A stretch of DNA of 28,399 nucleotides, taken from the NCBI GenBank assembly GCA_028280675.1, contig JANQLI010000190.1, forward strand, positions 1-28,399, given 5' to 3'. Positions 15,905 to 25,185 of the stretch are shown one piece after another. Below the pieces are notes generated by a model, which was not told the origin of the DNA, ran no database searches, and saw only the letters and a list, made by a program, of their open reading frames with translations. Positions within the stretch are counted from its first letter, which is position 1; every line of letters begins with the position of its first letter. The DNA comes from Alphaproteobacteria bacterium. Its GTDB lineage: Bacteria > Pseudomonadota > Alphaproteobacteria > SMXP01. The position numbers and the translations under genes were made by a program.

Positions 15905-16720
15905 ATGGTCGCTGACACAAGTACACCCCCCACAACAACCACATCTCATGACGAAGCCTATGCGCATTTAGAGCCAAAAAGTATTGGTACGGAAGCGCCA
16001 TGGTCCTGGCTCGCGAAAGGACACAAAGATTGTCAGGCCATGGGCAAAGTCAGTTTCACATACGGTCTGGTTTTTTCGGCCTGCTGCGCATTCCTGCTCT
16101 GGGGTGTGTTGCAATTCCCATACTCCGCTCTCTTCCTGTCTATGGCAGGAGGGTTGATCCTTATCGGCCCTGTTGCCGCAGTAGGGCTTTACGAAGCAAG
16201 CCGCCGTCGCAAAGCCGGTGAACCCGTTCAGCTTGGTCGCGATCTCATCATCAAAATTGCAGCCCCAGTGCAAGTCCGCTTCATTGGCGTGATCTTGCTG
16301 GTGATTTTTTTATTATGGATAAGAGTCGCCACACTTCTCGTGGCGCTCTCCGTGCATGGCGAGTATGGCGCACTGTCTGATCTTGTTGTCTTCGTACTTC
16401 AAGATCCAAATGGACTCAGTCTTTTGGTTGTCGGAACGGCGATTGGTGCAGTCTTTGCGACCACTGTGTTTGCGATCAGCGCTTTCTCAATCCCGCTCCT
16501 TACGGTCAAGAACGTTGATGCGGTCACCGCTATTCTTTACAGCTTACGCGCCATACAGAAAAACCTCTGGCCCATGCTCGTATGGGCATGGCTCATTGTC
16601 ATGTTAATGTTGTTTGGGATGGCGACCTTATTCATCGGAATGATTTATGTCTTCCCGCTTATCGGGCATGCGACATGGCATGCTTTTGAAGATATTCGCG
16701 CGGATGAAATTAAGACTTAA
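15905..16720 (+). CDS. DUF2189-type integral membrane protein
   Basis: 271 residues from the ATG at 15905 (GAGAGG 8 bases upstream); a TTG at 15881 in the same frame has no site in front. A hydrophilic Thr/Pro-rich N-terminus is followed by about six membrane segments. APWSWLAKGHKDCQA, GPVAAVGLYEASRRR and FPLIGHATWHAFED are the blocks I associate with the DUF2189 family of alphaproteobacterial membrane proteins of unknown role. Its stop overlaps the end of ccoS on the other strand by 4 bases. Confidence 0.8.
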   Translation: MVADTSTPPTTTTSHDEAYAHLEPKSIGTEAPWSWLAKGHKDCQAMGKVSFTYGLVFSACCAFLLWGVLQFPYSALFLSMAGGLILIGPVAAVGLYEASRRRKAGEPVQLGRDLIIKIAAPVQVRFIGVILLVIFLLWIRVATLLVALSVHGEYGALSDLVVFVLQDPNGLSLLVVGTAIGAVFATTVFAISAFSIPLLTVKNVDAVTAILYSLRAIQKNLWPMLVWAWLIVMLMLFGMATLFIGMIYVFPLIGHATWHAFEDIRADEIKT

Positions 16721-16893
16721 GTCTCTTTCGACTCATCCGTAGACATCTCATCCTCTTCGTCATCAAAGAGAATGCGATTTGCCGCGCCTTCGAGATCGTC
16801 CATCTGTCCTGATTTCAACGACCATAGAAACGCGATCAGGCCGATAAAGCCCATCAACAAAGCAATCGGCAGCAAATAGATCAAGGCTGTCAT
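16717..16893 (-). CDS. ccoS: cbb3 oxidase maturation protein CcoS
   Basis: 58 residues: one membrane span (3-24, IYLLPIALLMGFIGLIAFLW), SGQMDDLEGAANRILFDDE and an acidic tail, exactly the CcoS/FixS pattern. CcoS is needed for insertion of redox cofactors (CuB and haem b3) into CcoN. AAGGTG is 6 bases before the ATG and the start overlaps the ccoI stop by ATGA. It ends the cco run. Confidence 0.95.
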   Translation of the reverse strand: MTALIYLLPIALLMGFIGLIAFLWSLKSGQMDDLEGAANRILFDDEEDEMSTDESKET

Positions 16894-19151
16894 TTTGACA
16901 CCTTTTGCATGCGGTAAAGGCGCATGGCGTTCCCTGTGACAACAAGGGATGAAGCCGACATGGCAAAAGCCGCTAAAAGCGGCGTCACATAGCCAAGCAT
17001 CGCGAGAGGAACAGCGATCACATTATAGATAAAGGCATGCCCATAATTCTGCATAATGAGTGACTTGGACTTCACAGCCACATCATAAAGCGTGACAGCC
17101 GCCGCAAGGCGCCCCCCTTGGAACACAAAATCCGCCGCCGCTTGACTGACATCACTCGCAGAAGAGGGTGACAGGGACACATTCGCGGCCGCCAATGCAG
17201 GGGCATCATTAATGCCATCCCCCACCATCAAGACTTGACGGCCTTCTTCGCGCAAAGCATTTAAACGGACAATCTTGTCCTGCGGTTGCGCCTGTGCCGA
17301 CCACGTATCAATCCCAAGAGCATCCGCAAACGGACGCACAACATCTTCGCGGTCCCCAGAAAGGAGTTCGACCTGCATGCCACGCTGATGGAAAGCTTGC
17401 ACCACAGCACGCGCATCCTCGCGTATTTCATCTTGAAAGAGAAAGGCGACTGGTTTTGCACCGCCGCGCTTCAACCAAATTTCGCTATACGCATGCGCCC
17501 CGCCTTCATCTGTGACGCCACACCACACGCGATTGCCGAGGCGGATCATTTGCCCTTCTCGTTCTGCAAGCAAACCTGACCCTGGATGCTCCACGACACC
17601 TTGCAGAGCGGCGACTGTTCCGGCTTCACGTGCCAAAGCACGTGATAAGGGATGACGGCTTGCAGCGGCAATAGACGCCGCAAGTGCGAGATCTTCTGGG
17701 AGAATATCATCCCGGTTTACAAGCGTGAGGGCGCCTGTTGTGAGCGTTCCAGTTTTATCAAAGACAACGGTGTCAATGAGCGCCAAACGCTCAAGCGCTT
17801 CAGCGGCTTTCACCAGCACGCCTTGCTTGAGAAGTTGACCAACCGCGACCACCTGCACCACTGGGACAGCCAAACCAAGCGCACAAGGACACGTGATGAT
17901 CAAAACGGCAATGGCCGTAAAGAGTGAATCCTGCCAGGCCACGCCACCCACAAGCCACCACGCAAGAAATGTCAGTAAGGCAAGTCCGTGAACGGCAGGC
18001 GCATAAATCTGCGCCGCGCGATCTGCAAGCCGTACATAAGAGGCCCGCCCTTGCTCGGCTTCTTCCATCAAGCGTACGATCTCAGAGAGCAGCGTATCTT
18101 GATCTGATTTGGTCACACGAACTGTAATCGGCGCAGTGAGGTTCATTGTTCCCGCGAACACAGCTTCGCCCTTGGTGGATTCCCGTGGCAGGCTTTCCCC
18201 GGTCACCATACTGGTGTCGATGGTTGTTTGCCCCTCTTCGACAACACCATCGACAGGCACCCGCGCCCCTGCCGTGACAAGCACGCGCATATCAGGGGCG
18301 ATCTCATGGATCGGAAGCAATGTTTGACCGCCATCATCGTCTAAAACGGTGGCCGCAGATGTACGAAGTGACAGAAGGTTTTGCGCGGCAGAACGCGCCT
18401 GGCTGCGCGCCCGGCGGTCTAAATAACGCCCAATGAGCAGAAAAAAGAGCAGCATCGCTGCGGCATCAAAGAAAACATGTTCGGCATTGGCGAATGATTC
18501 AGCAATACTCATGCCACAGGCCAACAAAACAGCAAGTGAGATTGGCACGTCCATATTCAAATGACCGGCGCGAATAGCTGTGAGGGCAGACTTAAAGAAC
18601 GGACGCCCAGCATAAGCGACAGCCGGCAACACAATCAGCGCCGATATCCAATGAAACAGACCACGGGTGCCCGGTCCCATATCGGATACCAGACCAGCCC
18701 AAACGGAAACCGAAATCAACATCACATTCGCGGCGGCAAATCCGGCTACACCAAGACAGCGCAATAGATCAGTGTCGTCATCTGTCGCACTTTCTTGAAA
18801 ACTGGGATCGAAGGGCTTTGCGTCAAAACCCATTTTCATGAGTTTTTCAAGAATGCCTGCCGGATGTAATTGTGCCTCATCCCATCGCACGGTTAACCGA
18901 TGGGTTGAAAGATTGACACGGGCATAGTCAATCGCGGGCAGTTTGAGAAGGCCACGTTCAATGCGCTGCACACACGCTGCGCATTCGATATTCTCCACAA
19001 TCAAATGGAGTTGCGCGAGACCATCCTCAGTTTCGGTAACGTAGCGCGAAGGGTCAATGGTCACCCCGTCATGTTGCCACGAGGGTGTTGAGGCCGCTTG
19101 ACCCGAGTGTGCGTTCACCGCATCTGGTTTATGTCCAATAAACGCATCCAT
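16890..19151 (-). CDS. ccoI: Copper-transporting P1B-type ATPase CcoI
   Basis: 753 residues. The N-terminal metal-binding domain has CAAC at 57-60 (IECAACVQRIE); eight membrane segments follow, with the transport site CPC at 421-423, phosphorylation motif DKTGT at 465-469, HPLSRAL in the nucleotide domain and GDGINDAP near the end. It pumps copper out of the cytoplasm to feed the CuB centre of cbb3 oxidase, as known for CcoI/CopA2. It starts 5 bases after ccoH without a strong ribosome site, consistent with coupled translation. Confidence 0.96.
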   Translation of the reverse strand: MDAFIGHKPDAVNAHSGQAASTPSWQHDGVTIDPSRYVTETEDGLAQLHLIVENIECAACVQRIERGLLKLPAIDYARVNLSTHRLTVRWDEAQLHPAGILEKLMKMGFDAKPFDPSFQESATDDDTDLLRCLGVAGFAAANVMLISVSVWAGLVSDMGPGTRGLFHWISALIVLPAVAYAGRPFFKSALTAIRAGHLNMDVPISLAVLLACGMSIAESFANAEHVFFDAAAMLLFFLLIGRYLDRRARSQARSAAQNLLSLRTSAATVLDDDGGQTLLPIHEIAPDMRVLVTAGARVPVDGVVEEGQTTIDTSMVTGESLPRESTKGEAVFAGTMNLTAPITVRVTKSDQDTLLSEIVRLMEEAEQGRASYVRLADRAAQIYAPAVHGLALLTFLAWWLVGGVAWQDSLFTAIAVLIITCPCALGLAVPVVQVVAVGQLLKQGVLVKAAEALERLALIDTVVFDKTGTLTTGALTLVNRDDILPEDLALAASIAAASRHPLSRALAREAGTVAALQGVVEHPGSGLLAEREGQMIRLGNRVWCGVTDEGGAHAYSEIWLKRGGAKPVAFLFQDEIREDARAVVQAFHQRGMQVELLSGDREDVVRPFADALGIDTWSAQAQPQDKIVRLNALREEGRQVLMVGDGINDAPALAAANVSLSPSSASDVSQAAADFVFQGGRLAAAVTLYDVAVKSKSLIMQNYGHAFIYNVIAVPLAMLGYVTPLLAAFAMSASSLVVTGNAMRLYRMQKVSK

Positions 19152-19156
19152 ACCGC

Positions 19157-19651
19157 TTATTCGATCATGATGCGTGATTTAGCGACGAAGAGATCGGATG
19201 ATCCGCGTTCCGCGCGCACATAAACATCCCACATCCCTTTGAGCGGCAAATCGAGAGACGCTTGATAGCGGCCTTGTCCTATATGTGTCAGCTCTATGGG
19301 TACATCATACCCTTCATGTGTGGGACGTTTCACTTCAGCAGTCACGCCAAGAGTCTCAAGCGGCTGATTATATTTATCGCGGAAATCAGCAATCAGCGTA
19401 TAAGACCCATTAGCACCACGAACGGTTTCTAATCCAGAGGTCCATCCAAGGGCGGTCTGCGCTTTGCGAGCGGCAAGCACCTCATTATACTCAAGACCGT
19501 CGTTGTAGGCATTGTCGGACTCAAGACCACTCCAACTATCGAGAGCAACAAACACATACACCGCGTTCACCGCGCCAACAACAATGAAGAAAGCGACAAG
19601 CCAACTCAAAACATGCCAACCGGTAATCGGTTTTTGTACGTCTGTGGTCAT
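19157..19651 (-). CDS. ccoH: CcoH / FixH family cbb3 assembly protein
   Basis: 164 residues: cytoplasmic start, one span at about 12-34 (WHVLSWLVAFFIVVGAVNAV), then a periplasmic beta domain. GLEYNEVLAARKAQTALGW is the FixH signature. CcoH contacts CcoP/CcoN during assembly and stabilises the oxidase. GGAGG inside the ccoG end precedes the ATG, which overlaps the ccoG stop by ATGA. Confidence 0.94.
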   Translation of the reverse strand: MTTDVQKPITGWHVLSWLVAFFIVVGAVNAVYVFVALDSWSGLESDNAYNDGLEYNEVLAARKAQTALGWTSGLETVRGANGSYTLIADFRDKYNQPLETLGVTAEVKRPTHEGYDVPIELTHIGQGRYQASLDLPLKGMWDVYVRAERGSSDLFVAKSRIMIE

Positions 19652-21168
19652 TTCCCGCCTCCTACAAAAGTGCCCTCATAGGACGCCGTTGTCCCAAGTT
19701 CTATATCCGTCACTGTAAACGTGACAGGGATGTTCTCTACCGGGGATGTATCGCCCGGTTTCGTCAGAAACACCCTCACCGCACGCAGTTTATCAGACTC
19801 GACGTTGACGATGAAGTCTTGCAATTGCGCATCCGTTCCAACGATTTTCATCTCAAGCGCATGCTCTGATTGATGAGTCAAACGGAAATTGCGCGCATCC
19901 TGCGTCTTATTCAAAATCTTGACCGTATAGCCGTTGCGCACACCACCGTCAGACAATGTGACATAGAGCGGATTCCGATCACGCTGAATGTTCAGCTCTA
20001 AAGTCGAGCGGTTGAGCAAACTCAACAGCATCACCGCCGCGACAAGAACCAAAACACCGGAATAGACAAAGGTGCGCGGTCGGAACAAGCTGTAGGATGT
20101 CGGCTCACCCTTCGAACGGCGCTCAATATTTTTATCCGTATCAAATGCAATGAGGTTCTGCGGCAAGTCGAGTTTTTTCATAATGCCATTGCAGGCGTCA
20201 ATACACAGACCACACCCAATACATTCGAGTTGTGCGCCATCGCGGATGTCAATCCCCATCGGGCACACCACGACACATTGACGGCACGAGACACAATGGC
20301 CACGGCCTTCCCAAGTATCACCTTTTTTATGGGGACCGCGCGGTTCACCGCGATCTTTTTCATAACTTACCATCAAGGTGTCTTCGTCAAGCATCGCGCC
20401 CTGAATACGGGGCCATGGACACATATAGATACACACTTGCTCGCGGGCGAACCCACCAAGGAGATAGGTGAAAAAGGTCAGGAGAGCGATGAACAAGTAA
20501 GCCGTCATCGGCGCGTCAAGCGTGAAAAGATCGCGGAATAAGGTTGGCGCGTCGTGGAAATAGAGCACCCATGCACCGCCGGTCCCCACCGCAATCACCA
20601 GCCAAATACTGTGTTTGATGATCTTTTTGAAAATCTTGTCCATCGTCCACGGGGCTTTGGCTAGACGAATACGTTTATTGCGGTCCCCTTCCACGCGGCG
20701 TTCCACTGCGAGAAAAAGATCCGTCCAAACCGTTTGCGGACACGCAAAACCGCACCACACACGGCCAAAGAGAGAGGTTACAAGAAAGAGGCCAATGGCT
20801 GCGAGGATCAGCAGCCCAGTAATGTAGTAAATTTCTTGCGGCCATATTTCGATAAAGAAGAAGTAAAAACGGCGCCCTGGAAAATCAACCAATACCGCTT
20901 GGTCAGGCGCATTCAAACCACGATCCCACCGCACCCATGGCAAGCCATAATAAATGGCAAACATGATCGTCATCGCGATGGCTTTTGTTTTCCGGAATGT
21001 GCCCTGAACGCGCTTAGGATAGATCGGTTCCCGCGATTTATAGAGAGACCGCGTTTCTGTTTTATTGATGGCTGTAACATCAATACGTTCAACGCCGGGG
21101 GCAGCAGCCTCAGCAATGGCGCCCCCCGGTTTTGTACTCTGATTGGTATCCACGTTAACGGTATCCAT
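19648..21168 (-). CDS. ccoG: CcoG / FixG polyferredoxin, cupric reductase for cbb3 assembly
   Basis: 506 residues, about five membrane segments, conserved GRVWCGFACPQTVW (136-148) and CIYMCPWPRIQ (246-256), and two 4Fe-4S motifs: C292, C295, C298, C302 and C316, C319, C322, C326. The C-terminal 150 residues form the periplasmic Ig-like domain typical of the family. CcoG reduces Cu(II) to Cu(I) for the oxidase. There is no clear ribosome site before the ATG, 36 bases after ccoP. Confidence 0.95.
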   Translation of the reverse strand: MDTVNVDTNQSTKPGGAIAEAAAPGVERIDVTAINKTETRSLYKSREPIYPKRVQGTFRKTKAIAMTIMFAIYYGLPWVRWDRGLNAPDQAVLVDFPGRRFYFFFIEIWPQEIYYITGLLILAAIGLFLVTSLFGRVWCGFACPQTVWTDLFLAVERRVEGDRNKRIRLAKAPWTMDKIFKKIIKHSIWLVIAVGTGGAWVLYFHDAPTLFRDLFTLDAPMTAYLFIALLTFFTYLLGGFAREQVCIYMCPWPRIQGAMLDEDTLMVSYEKDRGEPRGPHKKGDTWEGRGHCVSCRQCVVVCPMGIDIRDGAQLECIGCGLCIDACNGIMKKLDLPQNLIAFDTDKNIERRSKGEPTSYSLFRPRTFVYSGVLVLVAAVMLLSLLNRSTLELNIQRDRNPLYVTLSDGGVRNGYTVKILNKTQDARNFRLTHQSEHALEMKIVGTDAQLQDFIVNVESDKLRAVRVFLTKPGDTSPVENIPVTFTVTDIELGTTASYEGTFVGGGK

Positions 21169-21204
21169 TTACAACACGCAGTATGTGCAAATGCATGGGG
21201 GGTA

Positions 21205-22077
21205 TTACTGCCCACCCCCGAGTGAATGCACATAGATCGCTAAGCTACGAATGGTTGCTTCATCCAAGCGGTCTTTCCACGCGGGCATAACACCCGCTTT
21301 CATATAGCCGATATTTTTAATGATAGCGTCACGGCCTTCACCATGCAGCCAGATCTTATCTTTCAAGTTCGGAGCTCCAACGAAAATATCACCAGCGCCA
21401 TCTTCCATATGACACGATGCACACTCAAACTCATAGGTTTCTGCTGCGGAAGCCGCCAGAGCCGCGTCATGGTCCTCTCCGCTCAGTGCAAGAACATATT
21501 CTGCAAGCGCGCGTACTTGATCACGCTCCAATAATCCATCTTTCACAAAAAACGGCATTTCGGAGTAACGGGTCTCTTCATGCTCAGAGCGAATGCCATA
21601 CTGAATCGTCGTTTGGATCTCTTCGAGTGTCCCGCCCCAAAGCCAATCATCATCATTGAGATTCGGATAGCCTTTCGACCCTTGCGCGCCGGTCCCGTGA
21701 CAGGTCGCGCAGTTGTCTCCAAAAGAGGTGCCCGCTGCCGACATAACATAAGTCATGAGCTGCGGATCATCACTCACTTTTTCTAAAGGTGTACTCATCA
21801 GGCGATCAGCCCATACCGCTTTCTTGGCGTTTGCCGCTGCGATTTCATCGGCAACCACTTGACGCTGAGAATACCCTAGCACGCCCTTTGTATAGGAACT
21901 CGCGAGAGGAATGGCGGGCATGGCAATCCAGTAAAGCACCGCCCAAATACAGGTGATGTAAAAGGTGTACACCCACCACTTCGGCAGCGGATTATTGAGT
22001 TCTTTAATCCCGTCCCACTCATGGCCTGTGGTGTCTACGCCAGAATGTTCATCAATTTCTTTTTGATTATCCGCCAT
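21205..22077 (-). CDS. ccoP: cbb3 cytochrome c oxidase subunit III (dihaem)
   Basis: 290 residues from the ATG at 22077; GAGGAC lies 8 bases upstream and one base separates it from the ccoQ stop. One span (about 33-53), then two cytochrome c domains: CATCH (C123-H127) and CASCH (C219-H223). It takes electrons from soluble cytochrome c or bc1 and passes them to CcoO. The frame is open further upstream to 22158, but that lies within ccoQ and is not needed. Confidence 0.96.
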   Translation of the reverse strand: MADNQKEIDEHSGVDTTGHEWDGIKELNNPLPKWWVYTFYITCIWAVLYWIAMPAIPLASSYTKGVLGYSQRQVVADEIAAANAKKAVWADRLMSTPLEKVSDDPQLMTYVMSAAGTSFGDNCATCHGTGAQGSKGYPNLNDDDWLWGGTLEEIQTTIQYGIRSEHEETRYSEMPFFVKDGLLERDQVRALAEYVLALSGEDHDAALAASAAETYEFECASCHMEDGAGDIFVGAPNLKDKIWLHGEGRDAIIKNIGYMKAGVMPAWKDRLDEATIRSLAIYVHSLGGGQ

Positions 22078-22078
22078 G

Positions 22079-22234
22079 TTATGCGTCCTCATCGTCAAAC
22101 GGCAAATTGGCCGCGTGATCAAACTTGTCTTTATTGCTTGGCCATAATGCATAGACACAGACAGCCAAGAAAATGAGCATGAAATAAATCAATCCCCAAG
22201 ACTGGGCAAAGCTTGCAACATCGATATATGTCAT
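22079..22234 (-). CDS. ccoQ: cbb3 oxidase small subunit CcoQ
   Basis: 51 residues: MTYIDVASFAQSWGLIYFML opening, one membrane span at 13-31, then WPSNKDKFDHAANLPFDD and an acidic end, the typical CcoQ/FixQ layout. It stabilises the complex. AAGGGAG lies about 6 bases before the ATG, 11 bases after ccoO ends. Confidence 0.95.
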   Translation of the reverse strand: MTYIDVASFAQSWGLIYFMLIFLAVCVYALWPSNKDKFDHAANLPFDDEDA

Positions 22235-22245
22235 TCCACTCTCCC

Positions 22246-22974
22246 TTAACGTAGATTTTCTTCAGGATTGTATTCAGAGAAATCCACCATGGTGCCAAGA
22301 ACTTGCAAATAGGCAATTAAAGCATCCAATTCGGAAATCATGTCCGGATTGCCATCGAAATCGCGCACTCTTGCATCAGGGTAGCGTGCGACAAAATCAT
22401 CGTACCCATCTGACCATTCATCCACTTGCGATTCGAGATCTGCAAGCGCATTGTCCACCATCGCATCCGTATAAGGAACGCCTACGGATCGATTAGCCGA
22501 AAGATGCGCCTTAATATCGAATTTCCGCACAGGCGTCGTCGCAAGGAATGGGTAGCCGGGCATGATCGATTCTGGCACCAAGCTGCGCGGATCAATCATG
22601 TGCTGGCGATGCCATTCATCGGAATATTTGCCACCAACACGGGCCAGATCTGGCCCTGTGCGTTTCGACCCCCATTGGAATGGATGGTCGTACATACTTT
22701 CCGCAGCAAGTGAATAATGTCCATAGCGCTCCACTTCGTCACGCAGTGAGCGCACCATTTGCGAATGGCACACATAGCACCCTTCGCGAATATAGACATT
22801 CCGTCCAGCAAGCTCGAGCGGGGTATGCGGGCGGACGCCCTCAACACGCTCGATGGTGCTCTCAAGATAGAAAGTCGGCGCAATCTCAATAATACCGCCA
22901 ATCGCCACCACGACCAAAATCCCAATGGTGAGGAGGATAGAGTTTTTCTCGAATACAGCGTGTTTTTCTAACAT
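22246..22974 (-). CDS. ccoO: cbb3 cytochrome c oxidase subunit II (monohaem)
   Basis: 242 residues from the ATG at 22974 (GGAGG 8 bases upstream; a GTG at 22989 is less likely). One span (about 12-34), then the cytochrome c domain with EGCYVCHSQMVR (haem at C66, C69, H70). Distal Met candidates occur around PESIMPGYPF. It relays electrons from CcoP to CcoN. Confidence 0.96.
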   Translation of the reverse strand: MLEKHAVFEKNSILLTIGILVVVAIGGIIEIAPTFYLESTIERVEGVRPHTPLELAGRNVYIREGCYVCHSQMVRSLRDEVERYGHYSLAAESMYDHPFQWGSKRTGPDLARVGGKYSDEWHRQHMIDPRSLVPESIMPGYPFLATTPVRKFDIKAHLSANRSVGVPYTDAMVDNALADLESQVDEWSDGYDDFVARYPDARVRDFDGNPDMISELDALIAYLQVLGTMVDFSEYNPEENLR

Positions 22975-22989
22975 TGATCTCGCCTCCAC

Positions 22990-24648
22990 TTACGCCGCTG
23001 CAGGAGCAGTGTTGCCAAGAAGCGTTGCCGCTTCTTTCTGGCGGACATTGCCCTGTGCCGTTTGCCAAAGATTGTACGCCATGATGATGGTGCCGACGAG
23101 ATAGAGCGCGCCGCCCAAGGCACGAATGATATAGAATGGATGCATCGCTTCGACTGTTTCCACGAAACTGTATTCAAGGAAACCAAGCGAGTCATACGCA
23201 CGCCACATCAAGCCTTGCATCATCCCCGAGACCCACATCGATGTAATGTAGAGCACGATCCCAATGGTCGAGATCCAGAAATGCGCATTCACGAGTTGCA
23301 GGGAGTAGAGCGTCTTGCGTTTCCACAGCCACGGCACAAGACAATAAAGCGCGCCGAAACTGATATAACCGACCCACCCTAGAGCACCAGAATGGGTATG
23401 GCCTACAGTCCAGTCCGTATAGTGACTGAGCGAGTTCACGGCCTTGATCGACATGACCGGGCCTTCAAAGGTGCTCATACCATAGAACGCCACAGACACA
23501 ACCATCATCCGAATAACCGGATCGGTCCGCAATTTATCCCACGCACCAGAGAGCGTCATCAGGCCATTGATCATGCCGCCCCAAGACGGCATCCACAACA
23601 TGACTGAGAAAGTCATACCGAGGGTCTGCGCCCAATCAGGAAGAGCTGTGTAGTGCAAGTGGTGAGGGCCTGCCCAAATGTATATGAAGATCAAAGACCA
23701 AAAGTGGACGATCGACAGGCGATAGGAATATACAGGCCGCTCAGCGCGCTTTGGCACAAAATAATACATGATGCCCAAGAAACCGGCTGTGAGGAAGAAG
23801 CCGACAGCATTATGCGCATACCACCATTGTGTCAGAGCATCCTGCACGCCTGCAAAAAGAATATAACTCTTCCCTCCCATCAATGAGACCGGCATGGTGA
23901 GGTTATTGACAATATGCAACATCGCAACGGTCACGATGAAAGAAAGGAAAAACCAATTGGCGACATAAATATGCGGTTCTTTGCGTTTCCACAGCGTGCC
24001 AAGAAACACGAGCAAATACACCACCCAGACCACAGTTAGCCAAAGGTCGGCATACCATTCTGGTTCCGCATATTCTTTACTCTGCGTCACACCAAGCACA
24101 TACCCGGATGCAGCAACGACTAAGAAAAGCTGAAAGCCCCAAAACACAAACCACGGTGCATAATGACCTGCAAGGCGCGCCTTAGATGTGCGCTGAACCA
24201 CGTAAAAAGATGTGGCCAGTAGAACATTCCCGCCAAATGCAAAAATGACACCCGATGTATGTACCGGGCGCAGACGGCCGAAACTGAGCCACGCGACATC
24301 AAAATTCAAAACCGGAAATGCCAATTGCAAGGCGATGATCAACCCAACAAGCAACCCCACAATCGCCCAAAATGTCGAAGCAATCGTTCCCGCTTTGACA
24401 ATTTCATCGTTATAGACAAGTTCATCTGATTGCGGACGGCGATACCCTTTGCCTGTGACAAGCTGTTTGCCGACAACGAAAAGCGCTAAGTAAAAAGCAA
24501 TGGCAAAAACAATCGCATGAAATCCCAAAACGGCATCGACAGCTTGCGACGCCCAATAAAGGGATCCCAGCGCAGCAACAAAAAGAAAGCCGACGAAGAG
24601 ATAATCGACTGCTCGTGCCGCATATGACGGTTGCTCAGTGAAGGACAT
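22990..24648 (-). CDS. ccoN: cbb3 cytochrome c oxidase catalytic subunit I
   Basis: 552 residues from the ATG at 24648, twelve membrane segments. Ligand histidines visible: H130 (RPVHTSGV) and the H409-H417-H419 cluster (HYTDWTVGHTHSGALGW) for the haems, and H279 (WWYAHNAVG) with H329/H330 (GPHHLHY) for CuB. It reduces O2 to water at low oxygen and pumps protons. AGAAGG lies 6 bases before a TTG at 24654 but 12 before the ATG, so the real start may be the TTG two codons earlier. It is the first gene of ccoNOQP-GHIS. Confidence 0.97.
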   Translation of the reverse strand: MSFTEQPSYAARAVDYLFVGFLFVAALGSLYWASQAVDAVLGFHAIVFAIAFYLALFVVGKQLVTGKGYRRPQSDELVYNDEIVKAGTIASTFWAIVGLLVGLIIALQLAFPVLNFDVAWLSFGRLRPVHTSGVIFAFGGNVLLATSFYVVQRTSKARLAGHYAPWFVFWGFQLFLVVAASGYVLGVTQSKEYAEPEWYADLWLTVVWVVYLLVFLGTLWKRKEPHIYVANWFFLSFIVTVAMLHIVNNLTMPVSLMGGKSYILFAGVQDALTQWWYAHNAVGFFLTAGFLGIMYYFVPKRAERPVYSYRLSIVHFWSLIFIYIWAGPHHLHYTALPDWAQTLGMTFSVMLWMPSWGGMINGLMTLSGAWDKLRTDPVIRMMVVSVAFYGMSTFEGPVMSIKAVNSLSHYTDWTVGHTHSGALGWVGYISFGALYCLVPWLWKRKTLYSLQLVNAHFWISTIGIVLYITSMWVSGMMQGLMWRAYDSLGFLEYSFVETVEAMHPFYIIRALGGALYLVGTIIMAYNLWQTAQGNVRQKEAATLLGNTAPAAA

Positions 24649-24687
24649 GATCAATAATCACCTTCTCTTTATGGTTCTTATTTGACA

Positions 24688-24712
24688 TTCCGAAAACACG
24701 ACGTGTTCGGAA
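24688..24712 (-). promoter_or_regulatory. Hairpin in the ccoN leader
   Basis: TTCCGAA / TTCGGAA plus CAC / GTG arms pair across a 3-4 base loop with an AA bulge. It lies about 40 bases before ccoN, with no T-run after it, so it may shape translation or mRNA stability rather than stop transcription. Confidence 0.3.
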
Positions 24713-24893
24713 CACCCCGAAGTGATGTGCGGGACACAAACGCAAGTAAACAACTGGAAATCGACTCAAAGCGCCCCAAAATATGCGGATGCTATATGGC
24801 GTCTCATCGCAGAAAAACAGTAGCCAAAATGCCTCATGCGTCGTTCCACCGCACCATCCGGGGGCACGGTATGTTATTGCTAAGCACTTGCAT

Positions 24894-24907
24894 TTGATCA
24901 AGATCAA
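24894..24907 (-). promoter_or_regulatory. FNR/Anr (FixK-type) box for the cbb3 operon
   Basis: TTGATCAAGATCAA is a perfect match to TTGAT-N4-ATCAA. It is centred 253 bases before the ccoN ATG. A perfect site in front of ccoN is the standard arrangement for anaerobic or microaerobic activation by FNR/Anr or FixK. The -10 element downstream is weak (around TACCGT at the right distance), as expected for an activated promoter. Confidence 0.85.
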
Positions 24908-25072
24908 AATGCGCAAATTTAATTGCTGTTTTGCGAGACAGATTGCGAGTCTTTCTCAATAACCACTGAATGTCTAGGGCCTTTTGTCGCAGTGGCTCTT
25001 TGTCATCCTGCAAAAGTCACTCACGCGTCCTATATCCCTCCTGCGTGTGTCTAGACGCAATGCATGAGTCGT

Positions 25073-25086
25073 TTGATCCAGATCAT
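25073..25086 (+). promoter_or_regulatory. Second FNR-type box, in front of ompW
   Basis: TTGATCCAGATCAT has one mismatch to TTGAT-N4-ATCAA. A TACATA -10-like element starts 23 bases after it, close to the 22-base spacing of a class II FNR promoter. The ompW start lies 100 bases downstream. Confidence 0.7.
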
Positions 25087-25185
25087 TCTCTTCTGACTTA
25101 AGCGTCCTGTACATACGACACAGCGACGTGAGATGAACGTTGTCTGGCGTCACTGATGACATTTAAAGACATAAAGGGGATCCTT

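Larger units (their letters stand above)
24649..25185. other. 537-base divergent control region between ccoN and ompW
   Basis: No gene with a ribosome site is seen here. The region holds the ccoN leader (about 210 bases if transcription starts just downstream of the FNR box), a hairpin near ccoN, and one FNR-type box facing each gene. Reading frames of 40-90 codons in it have no ribosome site and cross the boxes. Confidence 0.7.

Noticed and set aside
15801..15971. 56-codon plus-strand frame overlapping the DUF2189 start
   Set aside because: No ribosome site, odd composition, and it overlaps a well-supported gene in another frame.
24635..24916. 93-codon minus-strand frame in front of ccoN
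   Set aside because: It crosses the FNR box and the expected promoter, and has no ribosome site.
24988..25119. 43-codon plus-strand frame before ompW
   Set aside because: No ribosome site; it covers the second FNR-type box.
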